Origin: JABMMZ01 sp964438995
GTDB lineage: Bacteria > Bacteroidota > Bacteroidia > NS11-12g > UBA955
Reading direction: 5' to 3'
Assembly (NCBI GenBank): GCA_964438995.1
Contig: CAYTMQ010000001.1
Location: 186,001-250,000, forward strand
Length of the DNA: 64,000 nucleotides
The notes under the pieces are model-generated. The model saw only the letters and a list, made by a program, of their open reading frames with translations. It ran no database searches and was not told where the DNA came from. This document shows, piece after piece, positions 1 to 8,748 of the stretch (position 1 is its first letter; every line of letters starts with the position of its first letter). Made by a program: the position numbers and the translations under genes.

Positions 1-267
1 TCCTTTAATAAGCGCATTCAAGAGCAATTAAAAACCAATCCAGATTCTGAGCGTATATACAAAGAATACGGTTCTATAATCTTGTGGTTTTTCTTCAAGA
101 AGCATTTTATTGTCAAATCAATATTATTTGTATTTGGTTTGTTCTTAGCAGGTTTAGAAGCTTTTACATCTAAGAGAGCAGCCATACAAGAAGGCATAGA
201 AAATTTCAGAGTCTACCCAGAAACTTCAACAGTTAGTAAATATTTTAAGATGGATGGATTGTCTTAA
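1..267 (+). CDS. C-terminal part of an unknown protein (cut by window edge)
   Basis: The frame is open from base 1 to a TAA at 265-267, giving about 88 residues, so this is the end of a gene that begins left of the window. The first possible internal start, TTG at 82, lies inside the continuous frame and is unlikely to be the real start. The visible part has a basic stretch, then one hydrophobic segment (about residues 35-50, ILFVFGLFLAGLEAF), then a short polar tail. I do not recognise the family. It may be a small membrane-associated protein. It converges on dapA with a 71 bp gap and no clear terminator. Confidence 0.5.
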   Translation, partial: SFNKRIQEQLKTNPDSERIYKEYGSIILWFFFKKHFIVKSILFVFGLFLAGLEAFTSKRAAIQEGIENFRVYPETSTVSKYFKMDGLS

Positions 268-338
268 TTAAAATTAATCAATCGAACTACTTAGCAGACG
301 AAATATCTATTGAATTTTTATCAACAAACAAGATGCAA

Positions 339-1235
339 TTATTTGCTTGCAGCTTGAGACATACACGAAAGTAACTGAGCTTTTACGCCTTCACTTACAT
401 CATGTAATGGCATTCTTACAGTAGTGCCACAAATGCCCATTGCTTCTAGTATTACTTTGATGCCACCTGGACTGCCATCAGCGAAGATTAAATTCATTGC
501 GTCTAGCAATTGATTGTGCAAAGGCAATGCTGCTTTTACATCTCCGTTTAATCCAAATCTCACCATATCACTGAATGATTTTGGGTAAGCATTGGCAATA
601 ACGCTGATAACGCCATCCATACCTAATGATAGAAAGGGTAAGGTCAATGCGTCATCACCACTGATTACTGCGAAATTAGCTGGTCGATTTTTTAGAATAT
701 CCATGCATTGAGTGAAATTTCCACTTGCTTCTTTGGTACCTAAAATATTGTTATGTTCTGCCAATTTTAAAGTCGTTTCAGTGCTTACATTGCTACCGGT
801 TCTCCCTGGTACATTGTATAAAATGATTGGCAGTGGTGATGCGTCTGCGATATGGTTGTAATGCTGAATAATGCCTTTTTGGTTTGGTTTGTTGTAATAA
901 GGACTCACACTTAAAATGGCAGAAATGCCTTCCAAATCTTGATGTTTGATATTGTCTGCAATTTCTAATGTATGGTTACCTCCAATACCTAAAACTAGGG
1001 GCAATCTGCCATTGTTTTCGGTTCTAATAGCATCTAATATACTTTGCTTTTCTTGCTTAGAAATGGTTGGGCTTTCGCCTGTAGTGCCTAAAATTACAAG
1101 GTAATCGGTACCGTTGTCAATTTGGTGGTTGACCAACTTTTTAAGGGCGTCAAAATCGATGCTAAAGTCTTTTTTGAAAGGTGTAACCAATGCTACTCCT
1201 GTGCCTTTTAATTTCTGTGATGCAATATGTGACAT
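339..1235 (-). CDS. dapA: 4-hydroxy-tetrahydrodipicolinate synthase
   Basis: This enzyme condenses pyruvate with aspartate semialdehyde, the first committed step of lysine and diaminopimelate synthesis, in the cytoplasm. The 298 residues match the usual family length (about 290-300) and form a single class I aldolase barrel. Visible hallmarks are GTTGE (Thr51-Thr52), SPYYNKP near 111-117, YNVPGRTG with Tyr140 and Arg145, and the Schiff-base Lys168 in TKEASG. The start MSHIASQKLKGTGVALVTPF fits the family. The gene lies one base behind the 1237-1755 gene and is very probably co-transcribed with it. A related aldolase of the NAL/DHDPS family is possible in principle, but GTTGE plus the lysine context favours DapA. 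Confidence 0.95.
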   Translation of the reverse strand: MSHIASQKLKGTGVALVTPFKKDFSIDFDALKKLVNHQIDNGTDYLVILGTTGESPTISKQEKQSILDAIRTENNGRLPLVLGIGGNHTLEIADNIKHQDLEGISAILSVSPYYNKPNQKGIIQHYNHIADASPLPIILYNVPGRTGSNVSTETTLKLAEHNNILGTKEASGNFTQCMDILKNRPANFAVISGDDALTLPFLSLGMDGVISVIANAYPKSFSDMVRFGLNGDVKAALPLHNQLLDAMNLIFADGSPGGIKVILEAMGICGTTVRMPLHDVSEGVKAQLLSCMSQAASK

Positions 1236-1236
1236 A

Positions 1237-1755
1237 TTATTGAATTTTTTTAAGTGATCTGCCTATTTCAATCAAGTAGTTTTCGCAAGGGTCAGCGCCA
1301 TTTGGTTTGATGAGTAATTCGTAAAAATTGGTATCATCATTTTCTAAAAATGGTCCGACTCTAAACTTAGATTTTGAATATACAGAAATGGTTTTGATGA
1401 ATTCGTTTTCTGTTAAACAACCATTGATCAATAAATCGAATGGAGTTTCAAGAAGTTTTTTTAATTCTGGAGATTTAGGCGCTGCAAAAAAATTGAAATC
1501 ACCTCTACAGCACAAGCGGTACATATCATTGGGCTGAATTTCCGGTCCAAATTTCTTAATCGGGTGAAAAGTTAAGAACACCACTTCTTTGCCACTACTT
1601 CTCAATTCATGGCCAAAGGTTTTGATTTCTTCAATTTCTGCTCTAGCTTGAGTAGCATCCCACAACACCAAAACAGATTTGATGGCGCTGAACGGTAACG
1701 CTGAGCGGTTATTCTTAAGTTGTTGCGATTTTCTAATTAGAGCTTTTGTTTTCAA
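1237..1755 (-). CDS. conserved Bacteroidota protein (DUF6913-like), dapA partner
   Basis: A 172-residue protein without signal peptide or membrane segment. It has a basic N-terminus (MKTKALIRKSQQLKNN), then an alternating beta/alpha pattern (SVLVLWDAT, EVVFLTFHP, FDLLINGCL) that suggests a small alpha/beta fold. It resembles the uncharacterised family, I believe DUF6913, that often sits next to dapA in Bacteroidota; this is from memory. Function is unknown. It is the first gene of a two-gene unit with dapA, whose start is one base away, and a TACCTTTG promoter box lies 13 bp upstream of its ATG. Confidence 0.6.
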   Translation of the reverse strand: MKTKALIRKSQQLKNNRSALPFSAIKSVLVLWDATQARAEIEEIKTFGHELRSSGKEVVFLTFHPIKKFGPEIQPNDMYRLCCRGDFNFFAAPKSPELKKLLETPFDLLINGCLTENEFIKTISVYSKSKFRVGPFLENDDTNFYELLIKPNGADPCENYLIEIGRSLKKIQ

Positions 1756-1768
1756 TTTTTTACGACTT

Positions 1769-1776
1769 CAAAGGTA
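1769..1776 (-). promoter_or_regulatory. -7 box of the DUF6913-dapA operon
   Basis: On the minus strand this reads TACCTTTG, an exact match to the Bacteroidota -7 consensus TAnnTTTG. No good TTG -33 box is seen at the expected distance. The start codon follows 13 bases later, so the leader would be very short. Confidence 0.5.
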
Positions 1777-1815
1777 GATTGAAAAGTCAAAAGTAAAAAG
1801 TTAAATATTAATTAA

Positions 1816-2085
1816 GGGGTTAGGAAATAGGATTTATGGAATAGTGCGTATGTTGGTGGGCATGGCCTCGACAAATATTAAATGGGAATAGGTCATAACG
1901 CTTGCCCAGTTTCGAGTTGAGTCTTCGAGACTCTGATGCTGGGTCGGAGGTCGCAACATCGGAGGTTGTAACATCGGAGGTTGGAACGCTTGCCCAATTT
2001 CGATTTGAGTCTTCGAGACTCTGATGCTAGGTCGGAGGTTCCCTTCGGCGCTGCCTTCAGGCTACCGAACGGAGGTCACAACGTC
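1816..2085. repeat. intergenic hairpin-chain repeat with two 55-bp direct copies
   Basis: The gap 1756-2112 carries no gene. It holds two 55-bp imperfect direct copies, 1897-1951 and 1985-2039. Each contains a perfect hairpin GAGTCT-TCG-AGACTC (1919-1933 and 2007-2021) and ends in TCGGAGGT. Between them the short unit CATCGGAGGTTGTAA is repeated. A further hairpin-like block (CCTTCGG..CTACCGAAC) follows to 2072. The CGGAGGT-AAC linker recurs at 56331-56370. The stretch 1816-1845 (TTAGGAAATAG module) resembles the reverse complement of the repeat at 32559-32599. No open frame here looks real. Confidence 0.7.
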
Positions 2086-2112
2086 AATATATAAAAGGAA
2101 GGATAAAGAAGC

Positions 2113-3027
2113 TTATCCAATGTTAAATGTAGAGCCTTCAACTGCTAATTCTGTGTGTTCAAAAACAGCTTTAGCTTCTAGTAAAAGTGGTTGTAAATTA
2201 TCGTAACGAGATGAAAAATGACCAATTAATAATTTTCCTGCATTAGCCATTTTAGCGATTGTAGCAGCTTGTTCGGCAGTGCTATGAAAATATAAATTTG
2301 CTCTATCAATAAGGTTGTTCAAATAGGTAGATTCATGGTATAGCAAATCAACATCTTTGAAATAAGTAGGGAGTTCTGTATCAAAAATGGTGTCCGAACA
2401 ATAAGCGTAGGTTAAGAGTTTACCATGGTCTTCAGTTAGCTCTGTGTTCAGAATTCGCTTCCCATTATCCAAAATATAATCAGCACCAGCTTTTATAGAT
2501 TTATACTGTTCAACTGGTATGTTGTATTGTTGTACTTTTTCAATGATGAGTCGTCTTTGTTTTGGCGATTCTTTGAAATAAAATCCAGTGCAATGAATTC
2601 TGTGTTTTAAAGGAAAACTACTCATTTCAAAATCTTCGGTTTTAAGAATGTCTTCTGCCTTATTGCCATTGGTAGGGTAGAAAACGATTTCAAATTTTAG
2701 TTTCATTCCTCCATGTAAGATTTGTAAATCAAGAATGGTTTTAAGTTCGGGTGGACCAATAATATTGAGAGCTTGTTGTCGGCCCATTAGACTCATGGTA
2801 GAAATCAAACCTATTAATCCAAAATAATGATCACCATGTAAATGACTGATACAGATGTAATCTAGTCCGGTATGACGAACACCATATTTTAGAAGCTGCA
2901 TTTGTGTGCCTTCACCACAATCGATGAGTACTTTAGTACTTCCAATTCTAAGTACTTGCGCGCTAGGGTTTCTATCCCGTGTTGGAGTGGCACTTCCCGT
3001 ACCTAAGATATTTATTTCTGGATTCAA
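2113..3027 (-). CDS. rnz: ribonuclease Z
   Basis: A zinc-dependent endonuclease of the metallo-beta-lactamase fold that trims the 3' ends of tRNA precursors. The 304 residues match short-form RNase Z. The start MNPEINILGTGSATPT is typical. The metal motif is HLHGDH at residues 62-67 (His62, His64, Asp66, His67). The later conserved blocks YCSDT, LLYHEST, FHSTAEQAA and IGHFSSRY are present, which mark RNase Z rather than a generic lactamase. It is divergent from the SDR gene at 3102; a weak AATATTTG box at 3048-3055 on this strand may serve as its promoter. Confidence 0.94.
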   Translation of the reverse strand: MNPEINILGTGSATPTRDRNPSAQVLRIGSTKVLIDCGEGTQMQLLKYGVRHTGLDYICISHLHGDHYFGLIGLISTMSLMGRQQALNIIGPPELKTILDLQILHGGMKLKFEIVFYPTNGNKAEDILKTEDFEMSSFPLKHRIHCTGFYFKESPKQRRLIIEKVQQYNIPVEQYKSIKAGADYILDNGKRILNTELTEDHGKLLTYAYCSDTIFDTELPTYFKDVDLLYHESTYLNNLIDRANLYFHSTAEQAATIAKMANAGKLLIGHFSSRYDNLQPLLLEAKAVFEHTELAVEGSTFNIG

Positions 3028-3061
3028 ACTATTATGCTACGATATTACAAATATTTAAGCT

Positions 3062-3091
3062 GTTGCCCCCAAAAAGTTTTATGTATTTTTG
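3062..3091 (+). promoter_or_regulatory. promoter of the SDR gene
   Basis: TTG at 3062-3064, 19 bases, then TATTTTTG at 3084-3091, a full match to the Bacteroidota -33/-7 pattern. The likely start site is only a few bases before the ATG at 3102, so the mRNA leader is very short or absent. It supports the downstream start against an upstream in-frame TTG-type start near 2979. Confidence 0.65.
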
Positions 3092-3101
3092 CAGGAAATT
3101 T

Positions 3102-3866
3102 ATGAAAGGAAAATTTGCGTTTATAACTGGGGCAACTGCGGGTATTGGCGAAGCAATTGCAAATTTATTGGCAAATCAAGGGTATAACTTGATTTTATGT
3201 GGCAGAAGAAAAGAAAGATTAGACCAATTGAAATCTGAATTAACCGCCAAGCATTCTGTTGAAATCTTCTTACTTAATTTTGATTTGAGAAAAAGAGAAG
3301 AAGTAGAAGCAGCTATTAATTCACTTCCAGAAGCATGGAGAAGCATTGATGTACTGATTAACAACGCTGGACTTGCAATGGGTTTATCGTCATTTGAAGA
3401 CGGTGATTTCGGTCATTGGGACACCATGATAGACACCAATATAAAAGGTTTGTTGTATGTCAGCAGAAGCATAGTTCCATTGATGATTAAACATGGGTCA
3501 GGCCATATTGTAAATGTTGGTAGTATCGCTGGAAAAGAAGTGTATGCAAATGGCAATGTTTATTGTGCAACCAAACATGCAGTAGATGCTCTGAACAGAA
3601 GCATGCGTCTTGATTTGAGCAAATATCCAATTAAAGTTTCGGCTATACATCCTGGGGCTGTTGAGACAGAGTTTTCAATTGTGAGATTTGAAGGCGATGT
3701 AGAACGCGCAAAAAAAGTTTACGAAGGATTTGAAAATCTTGTAGCCAATGATGTTGCTGAAGCAGTCTGGTTTATGCTAAACAGACCACCGCATGTCAAC
3801 ATCAACGAAATGACCATTATGCCTACAGCTCAGCCAATGGCAGGTGTTATCCATAGAAAACATTAA
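3102..3866 (+). CDS. SDR-family NAD(P)-dependent oxidoreductase (YdfG-like)
   Basis: A 254-residue classical short-chain dehydrogenase. The nucleotide-binding TGATAGIG lies near residue 9-16, NNAG near the middle, and the catalytic Ser with YCATK (Tyr-x-x-x-Lys) follows, then HPGAVETEFS. This composition resembles YdfG/serine 3-dehydrogenase-type enzymes that reduce 3-hydroxy acids or malonic semialdehyde, but the substrate cannot be told from sequence. I chose ATG 3102 because the glycine motif then sits where it should and the promoter box at 3084-3091 would otherwise be inside the gene. It leads the run SDR-EamA-YicC-S41-phosphoesterase. Confidence 0.88.
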   Translation: MKGKFAFITGATAGIGEAIANLLANQGYNLILCGRRKERLDQLKSELTAKHSVEIFLLNFDLRKREEVEAAINSLPEAWRSIDVLINNAGLAMGLSSFEDGDFGHWDTMIDTNIKGLLYVSRSIVPLMIKHGSGHIVNVGSIAGKEVYANGNVYCATKHAVDALNRSMRLDLSKYPIKVSAIHPGAVETEFSIVRFEGDVERAKKVYEGFENLVANDVAEAVWFMLNRPPHVNINEMTIMPTAQPMAGVIHRKH

Positions 3867-3877
3867 TCTAGTTACTT

Positions 3878-4771
3878 ATTAAAAGTTTAGTTCATATAGC
3901 TCTGTTTACGGTGTCATTTATTTACGCCGTAACGTTTAGTTTGGTGAAAGATATTATGCCAGAATACATCAAAGGTTTTGGTTTTATCATTTTACGTGTT
4001 TGTGGTGCCGCTGTGTTATTTTTTATAGCATCATTGTTTGCCAAAAAAGAGAAAGTAGATTGGAAAGCACACGGACCAAGAATTCTGTTGTGCAGTGTTT
4101 TGGGTGTTATGGCCAACATGCTGATGTTTTTCAAAGGACTAGAAATTACCACACCTATCAATGGAGCAGTATTGATGCTGGCAACCCCCATTTTTGTTTT
4201 GATTCTAAATGCTTTCATCAATAAGCAAGCGATAGTTTTATCTCAAGTATTGGGTATTTTATTGGCCTGTTTAGGTTGTGTTTTCTTAATGTCAGGTAGA
4301 GCATTTTCTTTCAACACACAAACATTGCCTGGCGATATTTTAATCTTACTAAACGCAATTTCATACGCAGGTTACCTTGTTTTTGCTAAAGAATTGTTTA
4401 ACCATTACCATACTTGGACAGTTTCAAAATACACATTTTTGATTGGTTCGGTATTGGTAATACCATTTGGATTTAACGAATTGAAGGCAGCCAGATTTGA
4501 TGCAATGGATACCACAATAGTGCTCGAAATCTTATTTATTATTGTCTTTACAACCTTTGTAACTTATCTTTTAAATGCTTGGGCAATATTAAAAGCTGGT
4601 CCCACTTTAGTAGGCGCATATATCTACTTACAACCTATACTGGCTGCTATAATAGCCATATTGCTGAAAAAAGATAGCTTGAATATGCATAAAATATTAG
4701 CAATTATGCTCATTTTTGCAGGCGTATACATCACCTCAACCAAATTTAAATGGTACAAATCAAAAGCATGA
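3878..4771 (+). CDS. EamA/DMT-family transporter, start codon not standard
   Basis: A ten-helix drug/metabolite exporter with two EamA repeats of about five helices each. The frame closes at 4771 and overlaps the next gene. The first standard start is GTG at 3911, but that cuts the first helix. Translating upstream to the in-frame TAG at 3869 gives a sequence continuing the family's first helix (KSLVHIALFTVSFIYAVTF), with an ATT codon at 3878 exactly where the ATG is expected. Either ATT is used, or CTG 3902/GTG 3911 is used, or the start has mutated. Substrate is unknown. Located 11 bp after the SDR gene. Confidence 0.8.
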   Translation: MKSLVHIALFTVSFIYAVTFSLVKDIMPEYIKGFGFIILRVCGAAVLFFIASLFAKKEKVDWKAHGPRILLCSVLGVMANMLMFFKGLEITTPINGAVLMLATPIFVLILNAFINKQAIVLSQVLGILLACLGCVFLMSGRAFSFNTQTLPGDILILLNAISYAGYLVFAKELFNHYHTWTVSKYTFLIGSVLVIPFGFNELKAARFDAMDTTIVLEILFIIVFTTFVTYLLNAWAILKAGPTLVGAYIYLQPILAAIIAILLKKDSLNMHKILAIMLIFAGVYITSTKFKWYKSKA

Positions 4772-5634
4772 CCGGATTCGGTTCTGGAGAAGTTGACAAC
4801 AACATCTGGAACATTAAATCAGAAATTAAATCTCTGAACAACAAATTTCTTGAATTGAATGTCAGGATGCCAAAGTCGTTTAAGGACAAGGAAATTGAAC
4901 TTAGACAATTATTGACGTCAAAGATTCAAAGGGGGTCGGTGTCAATTTCTATAATAGCAGAGCGAAAAGACAATACCGGCATCAACGACAATCTGACGGT
5001 TAATTTAACATTGGCAAAGTCGTATTACAACAAGTTGAATCAGCTATCTCAAGACTTGGGCATGGAAACACCAAACTTGTTAAATACCATTATCGCTTTT
5101 CCGGATGTTGTAAAGTACGAAGAAAACCAAGTATCAGAAGATGATTGGCAGTTGATTTTAACCACTATAGAAAAAGCATTTGAGAAATTTGATCAGTTCA
5201 GAGCTCAAGAAGGTGTTACTATTGGCAAATATTTAATAGATTGTGTAGATAAAATAAGAGAATATTTAAAAACTGTAGAGAAGGAAGAAATTCCGCGCAG
5301 AGACAGTATCAAAGGCAAATTGTTGCAATCTCTAACAGACAATAAAGACGATGTAAAAGTAGATGAGAATAGATTAGAGCAAGAGATCATATTCTATTTA
5401 GAGAAGTATGATATTGGTGAAGAAAAAAGTCGCTTGCGTCATCATTTAGATTTCTTTATCGACTGTCTTGAGAAAGACGCAAATGGTAAGAAACTAAATT
5501 TCATTGCTCAAGAAATGGGTAGAGAAATCAACACTTTGGGCAGTAAAGCCTACTATTTTCCAATTCAACAAGCAGTAGTTTTGATGAAAGAAGAATTGGA
5601 GAAAATCAAAGAACAATTATTGAACGTTCTATAA
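4750..5634 (+). CDS. YicC-family endoribonuclease-like protein
   Basis: A 294-residue protein with the YicC N-terminal signature IKSMTGFGSGEV and the C-terminal conserved block (YDIGEEKSRLRHHLDFF, GKKLNFIAQEMGREINTLGSKA) of the YicC/DUF1732 family. Family members are reported as endoribonucleases or factors promoting RNA decay. Start is ATG 4750 (MVQIKSMTGFG), overlapping EamA by 22 bases; ATG 4768 would give an ATGA overlap but would remove the conserved IKS. The gene is followed after 6 bases by the S41 peptidase, so it lies inside one transcription unit. Confidence 0.9.
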   Translation: MVQIKSMTGFGSGEVDNNIWNIKSEIKSLNNKFLELNVRMPKSFKDKEIELRQLLTSKIQRGSVSISIIAERKDNTGINDNLTVNLTLAKSYYNKLNQLSQDLGMETPNLLNTIIAFPDVVKYEENQVSEDDWQLILTTIEKAFEKFDQFRAQEGVTIGKYLIDCVDKIREYLKTVEKEEIPRRDSIKGKLLQSLTDNKDDVKVDENRLEQEIIFYLEKYDIGEEKSRLRHHLDFFIDCLEKDANGKKLNFIAQEMGREINTLGSKAYYFPIQQAVVLMKEELEKIKEQLLNVL

Positions 5635-5640
5635 GTCAAG

Positions 5641-7284
5641 ATGTCTTCAGAAAACGAGATAAACAATAGCAATAGTAGGTCGCTAAGACCAATTTTCTAT
5701 TCGCTTATGCTCGCTGGGGGTATAGCCATAGGCATGAATGTCAACAAAGAGAAACCAGACAAGTTTTCTCAGATTTTTGATATTATAGAACAGGATTATG
5801 TTGACAGTACAAGGATAGATAGGTTGAAAGAGAATACCATTGAATACTTGTTGTCTCAGTTAGATCCGCACAGCACCTACATACCACCAGAATTTTCAGA
5901 AGTCAACGAACAACAAATCAGAGGCAATTACGAAGGGTTGGGTATAGAATATATTTTATTCAACGATACCCCTTGTGTCTATAATGTCTTTGAAAAAAGT
6001 CCAGCGGAAAAATCGGGAATTTTACCGGGAGACAGACTGATTATGGCCAATAACACATCGTTAACGGATAGTCTAAGTACCAAAGACATCAGATTGGCAA
6101 TGCAAGGAGCACCGGGAACCAGCATCAAATTAAAAATATTTAGACGCATTACGAATAAAGTTATTGAATTCAATGTTCCGAGAGAAACCATTGTAATGAA
6201 CAGTAGTGAAGTATTTTACATGGTGAATCAGTCTTTGGGATACATTAAATTAGAAAGATTTAGTGGCAACACCCATCAAGAGTTTTTATTTGCATTAGAG
6301 CAATTAAAAAAGAAGGGTATGAAAGATTTGATTTTGGATTTGAGGAACAATGGCGGCGGGCTTTTATCGGAGGCTGTAGCAATAGCAAACGAGTTTTTGC
6401 AAAAGGATGAAATCATTTCATACACATTAGGGTTTAGACGTCAACGTCATGATTTTATTGCGGATGGAATGGGAACATTTAAAGAAGGCAAATTGGTTTT
6501 AATCATCAATCACAACAGTGCTTCGGCAAGTGAAATTTTAGCAGGCGCGCTTCAAGACAACGACAGAGCTGTAATTATTGGCAACCGTTCTTTTGGAAAA
6601 GGCTTGGTTCAAGAACCATTTAGGTTGTCTGATGGCTCTATGTTGCGTTTAACCATTGCAAGATATTACACTCCAAGTGGCAGAAGTATTCAGAAAAGTT
6701 ACGATAAGAACTTAGAAAGCTATAGAAACGAAATCTACAACAGAGACAATTTAAAGGACACTCAAAATCCAATATTGGATTCTACCATTAAAAAAGAATT
6801 TTTCAGTAAAAATGGTCGACTTCTTACAAAAGGAGGAGGCATTCGTCCAGATGTACTTTTAAGAGACACAATTGCTGATAGCACTGAAATTGAATTGTTG
6901 ATTCCAGGACTGTATTATTCGCGAATGTTTGATATATTTTTAATGGATCATATGCATGTGCAATTAGAGCAGGCAAAGAAAAAGTATACAGATATTTTTA
7001 AGTTTCAAGAAGGTTTCACCATAAGTAAGTCTGAAATATTGAATTTTATAAAAATAGCCAGCAACATTTCGTATTTAAGAAATCTCAAGTATTCTGCAAA
7101 AACCCATGACATTATTGAGAAACATCTCAAGGCATCCGCAGCGTTTAGGTTGTTTGGAGAAAAAGGTAAATCGCAAATCATCAACAGAGAGGAAGGCGTT
7201 TTCTCGAAAACTTTTGATGTTTTAAAGAATTACAATAAGATTTTAAATATTGGGGGAAATAAATCACGTAGATTTGACTATTGA
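5641..7284 (+). CDS. C-terminal processing peptidase, S41 family
   Basis: A 547-residue serine protease that acts in the envelope. A hydrophobic segment near residues 18-31 can be a signal anchor. A PDZ domain follows (about 92-180, with GLGIEY and GDRL). The protease core has NSASASEILAGALQDN with catalytic Ser295 and FGKG with Lys320, 25 residues apart as in Prc/CtpA. A C-terminal extension of about 150 residues (from 400) is helical and of the kind seen in Bacteroidota CtpA proteins. It trims or degrades periplasmic proteins from their C-termini. It is 6 bases behind yicC and 3 bases before the phosphoesterase. Confidence 0.92.
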   Translation: MSSENEINNSNSRSLRPIFYSLMLAGGIAIGMNVNKEKPDKFSQIFDIIEQDYVDSTRIDRLKENTIEYLLSQLDPHSTYIPPEFSEVNEQQIRGNYEGLGIEYILFNDTPCVYNVFEKSPAEKSGILPGDRLIMANNTSLTDSLSTKDIRLAMQGAPGTSIKLKIFRRITNKVIEFNVPRETIVMNSSEVFYMVNQSLGYIKLERFSGNTHQEFLFALEQLKKKGMKDLILDLRNNGGGLLSEAVAIANEFLQKDEIISYTLGFRRQRHDFIADGMGTFKEGKLVLIINHNSASASEILAGALQDNDRAVIIGNRSFGKGLVQEPFRLSDGSMLRLTIARYYTPSGRSIQKSYDKNLESYRNEIYNRDNLKDTQNPILDSTIKKEFFSKNGRLLTKGGGIRPDVLLRDTIADSTEIELLIPGLYYSRMFDIFLMDHMHVQLEQAKKKYTDIFKFQEGFTISKSEILNFIKIASNISYLRNLKYSAKTHDIIEKHLKASAAFRLFGEKGKSQIINREEGVFSKTFDVLKNYNKILNIGGNKSRRFDY

Positions 7285-7287
7285 TTC

Positions 7288-8613
7288 ATGTTTCAATCAG
7301 TAATTTCATTAATTCCAATGCTTTTTAGGATCATCATTTTTTGTTCGTTAATATTGTTATTTGATATTTATGCATATCAAGCAATAAGAACGGTTACCGA
7401 GGATTTAACAACTGTACCTCGAAGAATTATTAAGATTGCATATTGGGCAATCAATGTAAGTTTGTACATATTAGGATTCCTGGCTATGTCGGGCTATTTT
7501 GCTCATTCTAGTAAAGGATATATGGTATTTTTAGCCGGTGTATTTTTTGTATTCTTTGCGGCAAAGATGTTGATGATGGTGCCAATGTTTCTTGAAGACA
7601 TCTATAGAATCCTCAATAAAATCTACACGTTTTTTGTACCAGAAAAGGAAGTAGTAGAATCAAGTGCTAAACTGATAGGACGTAAAAAATTTATTTCACA
7701 GATTAGTGCAGGAATAGGTGGATTAACGGTTGCGGGTATGTCATATGGCATCATCAAAGGCGCACACGACTATAAAGTACACAGAGAAAAGATTGCTTTG
7801 AAGAATTTACCCGAAAGTTTCAAAGGGATAAAAATCGGTCATTTAAGTGATATACACTCAGGAAGTTTTTGGAACAAAGAAGCAGTAAAAAAGGGTGTAG
7901 AAAAGTTAATGAAGGAAAAACCAGACATCATTTTCTTTACAGGAGATTTGGTGAACAGTTTAGCGGATGAAATGACAGAAGATTACATTGGTATTTTCAG
8001 TCAGCTAAGCGCTCCAATGGGCGTTTACAGTATATTAGGCAACCACGATTATGGCGATTATCATCAGTGGCCAGATAGAAAAGAATTCGGTCAAGGCAAT
8101 AACTCGCAGGCCAACAAATCACACATGACACCAATGCAAGTTGAAAATCTTGAAAAATTAAAAGGCATTCACAAGCAAATGGGTTGGGATTTGTTGTTAA
8201 ATGAAAATAGAATATTACAAAGAGGCGATGATAAAATAGCCTTGATTGGAGTTGAAAATTTTGGAGCAAGAGGCAATTTTGCAAGATACGGCAGAATGGC
8301 TGAGGCATATGCTGGCACAGAAGAGTTTCCAGTAAAAATCTTGTTATCACACGATCCAAGTCATTGGGATTATGAAGTGAGAACAAAGTACAAAGACGTG
8401 CAACTCACTTTATCTGGGCACACACATGGTGCTCAATTTGGATTAGAATCAATGGGTATCAAGTGGAGTCCAATCAAATATATGTACAAACAATGGGCAG
8501 GTTTGTACTCTTTAGAAGATCAGCACATCTATGTTAACCGTGGATTTGGATATTTGGGATACCCTGGCAGATTGGGTATCCGACCAGAAATTGGCATATT
8601 AACTTTGGTGTAA
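7288..8613 (+). CDS. membrane-anchored metallophosphoesterase (YkuE-like)
   Basis: A 441-residue protein with three or four membrane helices in the first 130 residues, then a calcineurin-like phosphoesterase domain. Metal-binding motifs appear in order: LSDIHSG (Asp188, His190), FTGDLVN, LGNHDYGD, LLSHDP and LSGHTHGAQFG. YkuE-type family members act on lipid-linked substrates such as UDP-diacylglucosamine or on phosphodiesters, but this one's substrate is unknown. It ends the gene run that began at 3102. A 7-bp hairpin (8622-8637) lies shortly downstream. Confidence 0.88.
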   Translation: MFQSVISLIPMLFRIIIFCSLILLFDIYAYQAIRTVTEDLTTVPRRIIKIAYWAINVSLYILGFLAMSGYFAHSSKGYMVFLAGVFFVFFAAKMLMMVPMFLEDIYRILNKIYTFFVPEKEVVESSAKLIGRKKFISQISAGIGGLTVAGMSYGIIKGAHDYKVHREKIALKNLPESFKGIKIGHLSDIHSGSFWNKEAVKKGVEKLMKEKPDIIFFTGDLVNSLADEMTEDYIGIFSQLSAPMGVYSILGNHDYGDYHQWPDRKEFGQGNNSQANKSHMTPMQVENLEKLKGIHKQMGWDLLLNENRILQRGDDKIALIGVENFGARGNFARYGRMAEAYAGTEEFPVKILLSHDPSHWDYEVRTKYKDVQLTLSGHTHGAQFGLESMGIKWSPIKYMYKQWAGLYSLEDQHIYVNRGFGYLGYPGRLGIRPEIGILTLV

Positions 8614-8621
8614 TTTGTATA

Positions 8622-8637
8622 GGCATTTGTAAATGCC
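8622..8637 (+). terminator. hairpin after the phosphoesterase gene (weak terminator)
   Basis: GGCATTT-GT-AAATGCC forms a 7-bp stem 8 bases after the stop codon. It is not followed at once by a T run (T-rich sequence starts about 15 bases later), so termination is only possible. The gap 8614-8748 has nothing else I can name. Confidence 0.35.
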
Positions 8638-8748
8638 ATTTGAAAACCAAAGTTTTATATTTTTACTTTTTTGTGTGTATAATTAATTTTTAAATGTCAA
8701 GAAATTGGCTTTATTTGCATTCTTTATATAATAGCAATACTATCATAA

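Noticed and set aside
2024..2206. 60-residue open frame
   Set aside because: It runs from a repeat into the reverse strand of RNase Z and has no coding character.
2979..3101. 41-residue N-terminal extension of the SDR protein
   Set aside because: It overlaps the opposite RNase Z gene and contains the SDR promoter; the Rossmann motif begins right after Met at 3102.
7997..8386. 129-residue open frame opposite to the metallophosphoesterase
   Set aside because: Antisense to catalytic motifs of a real gene.
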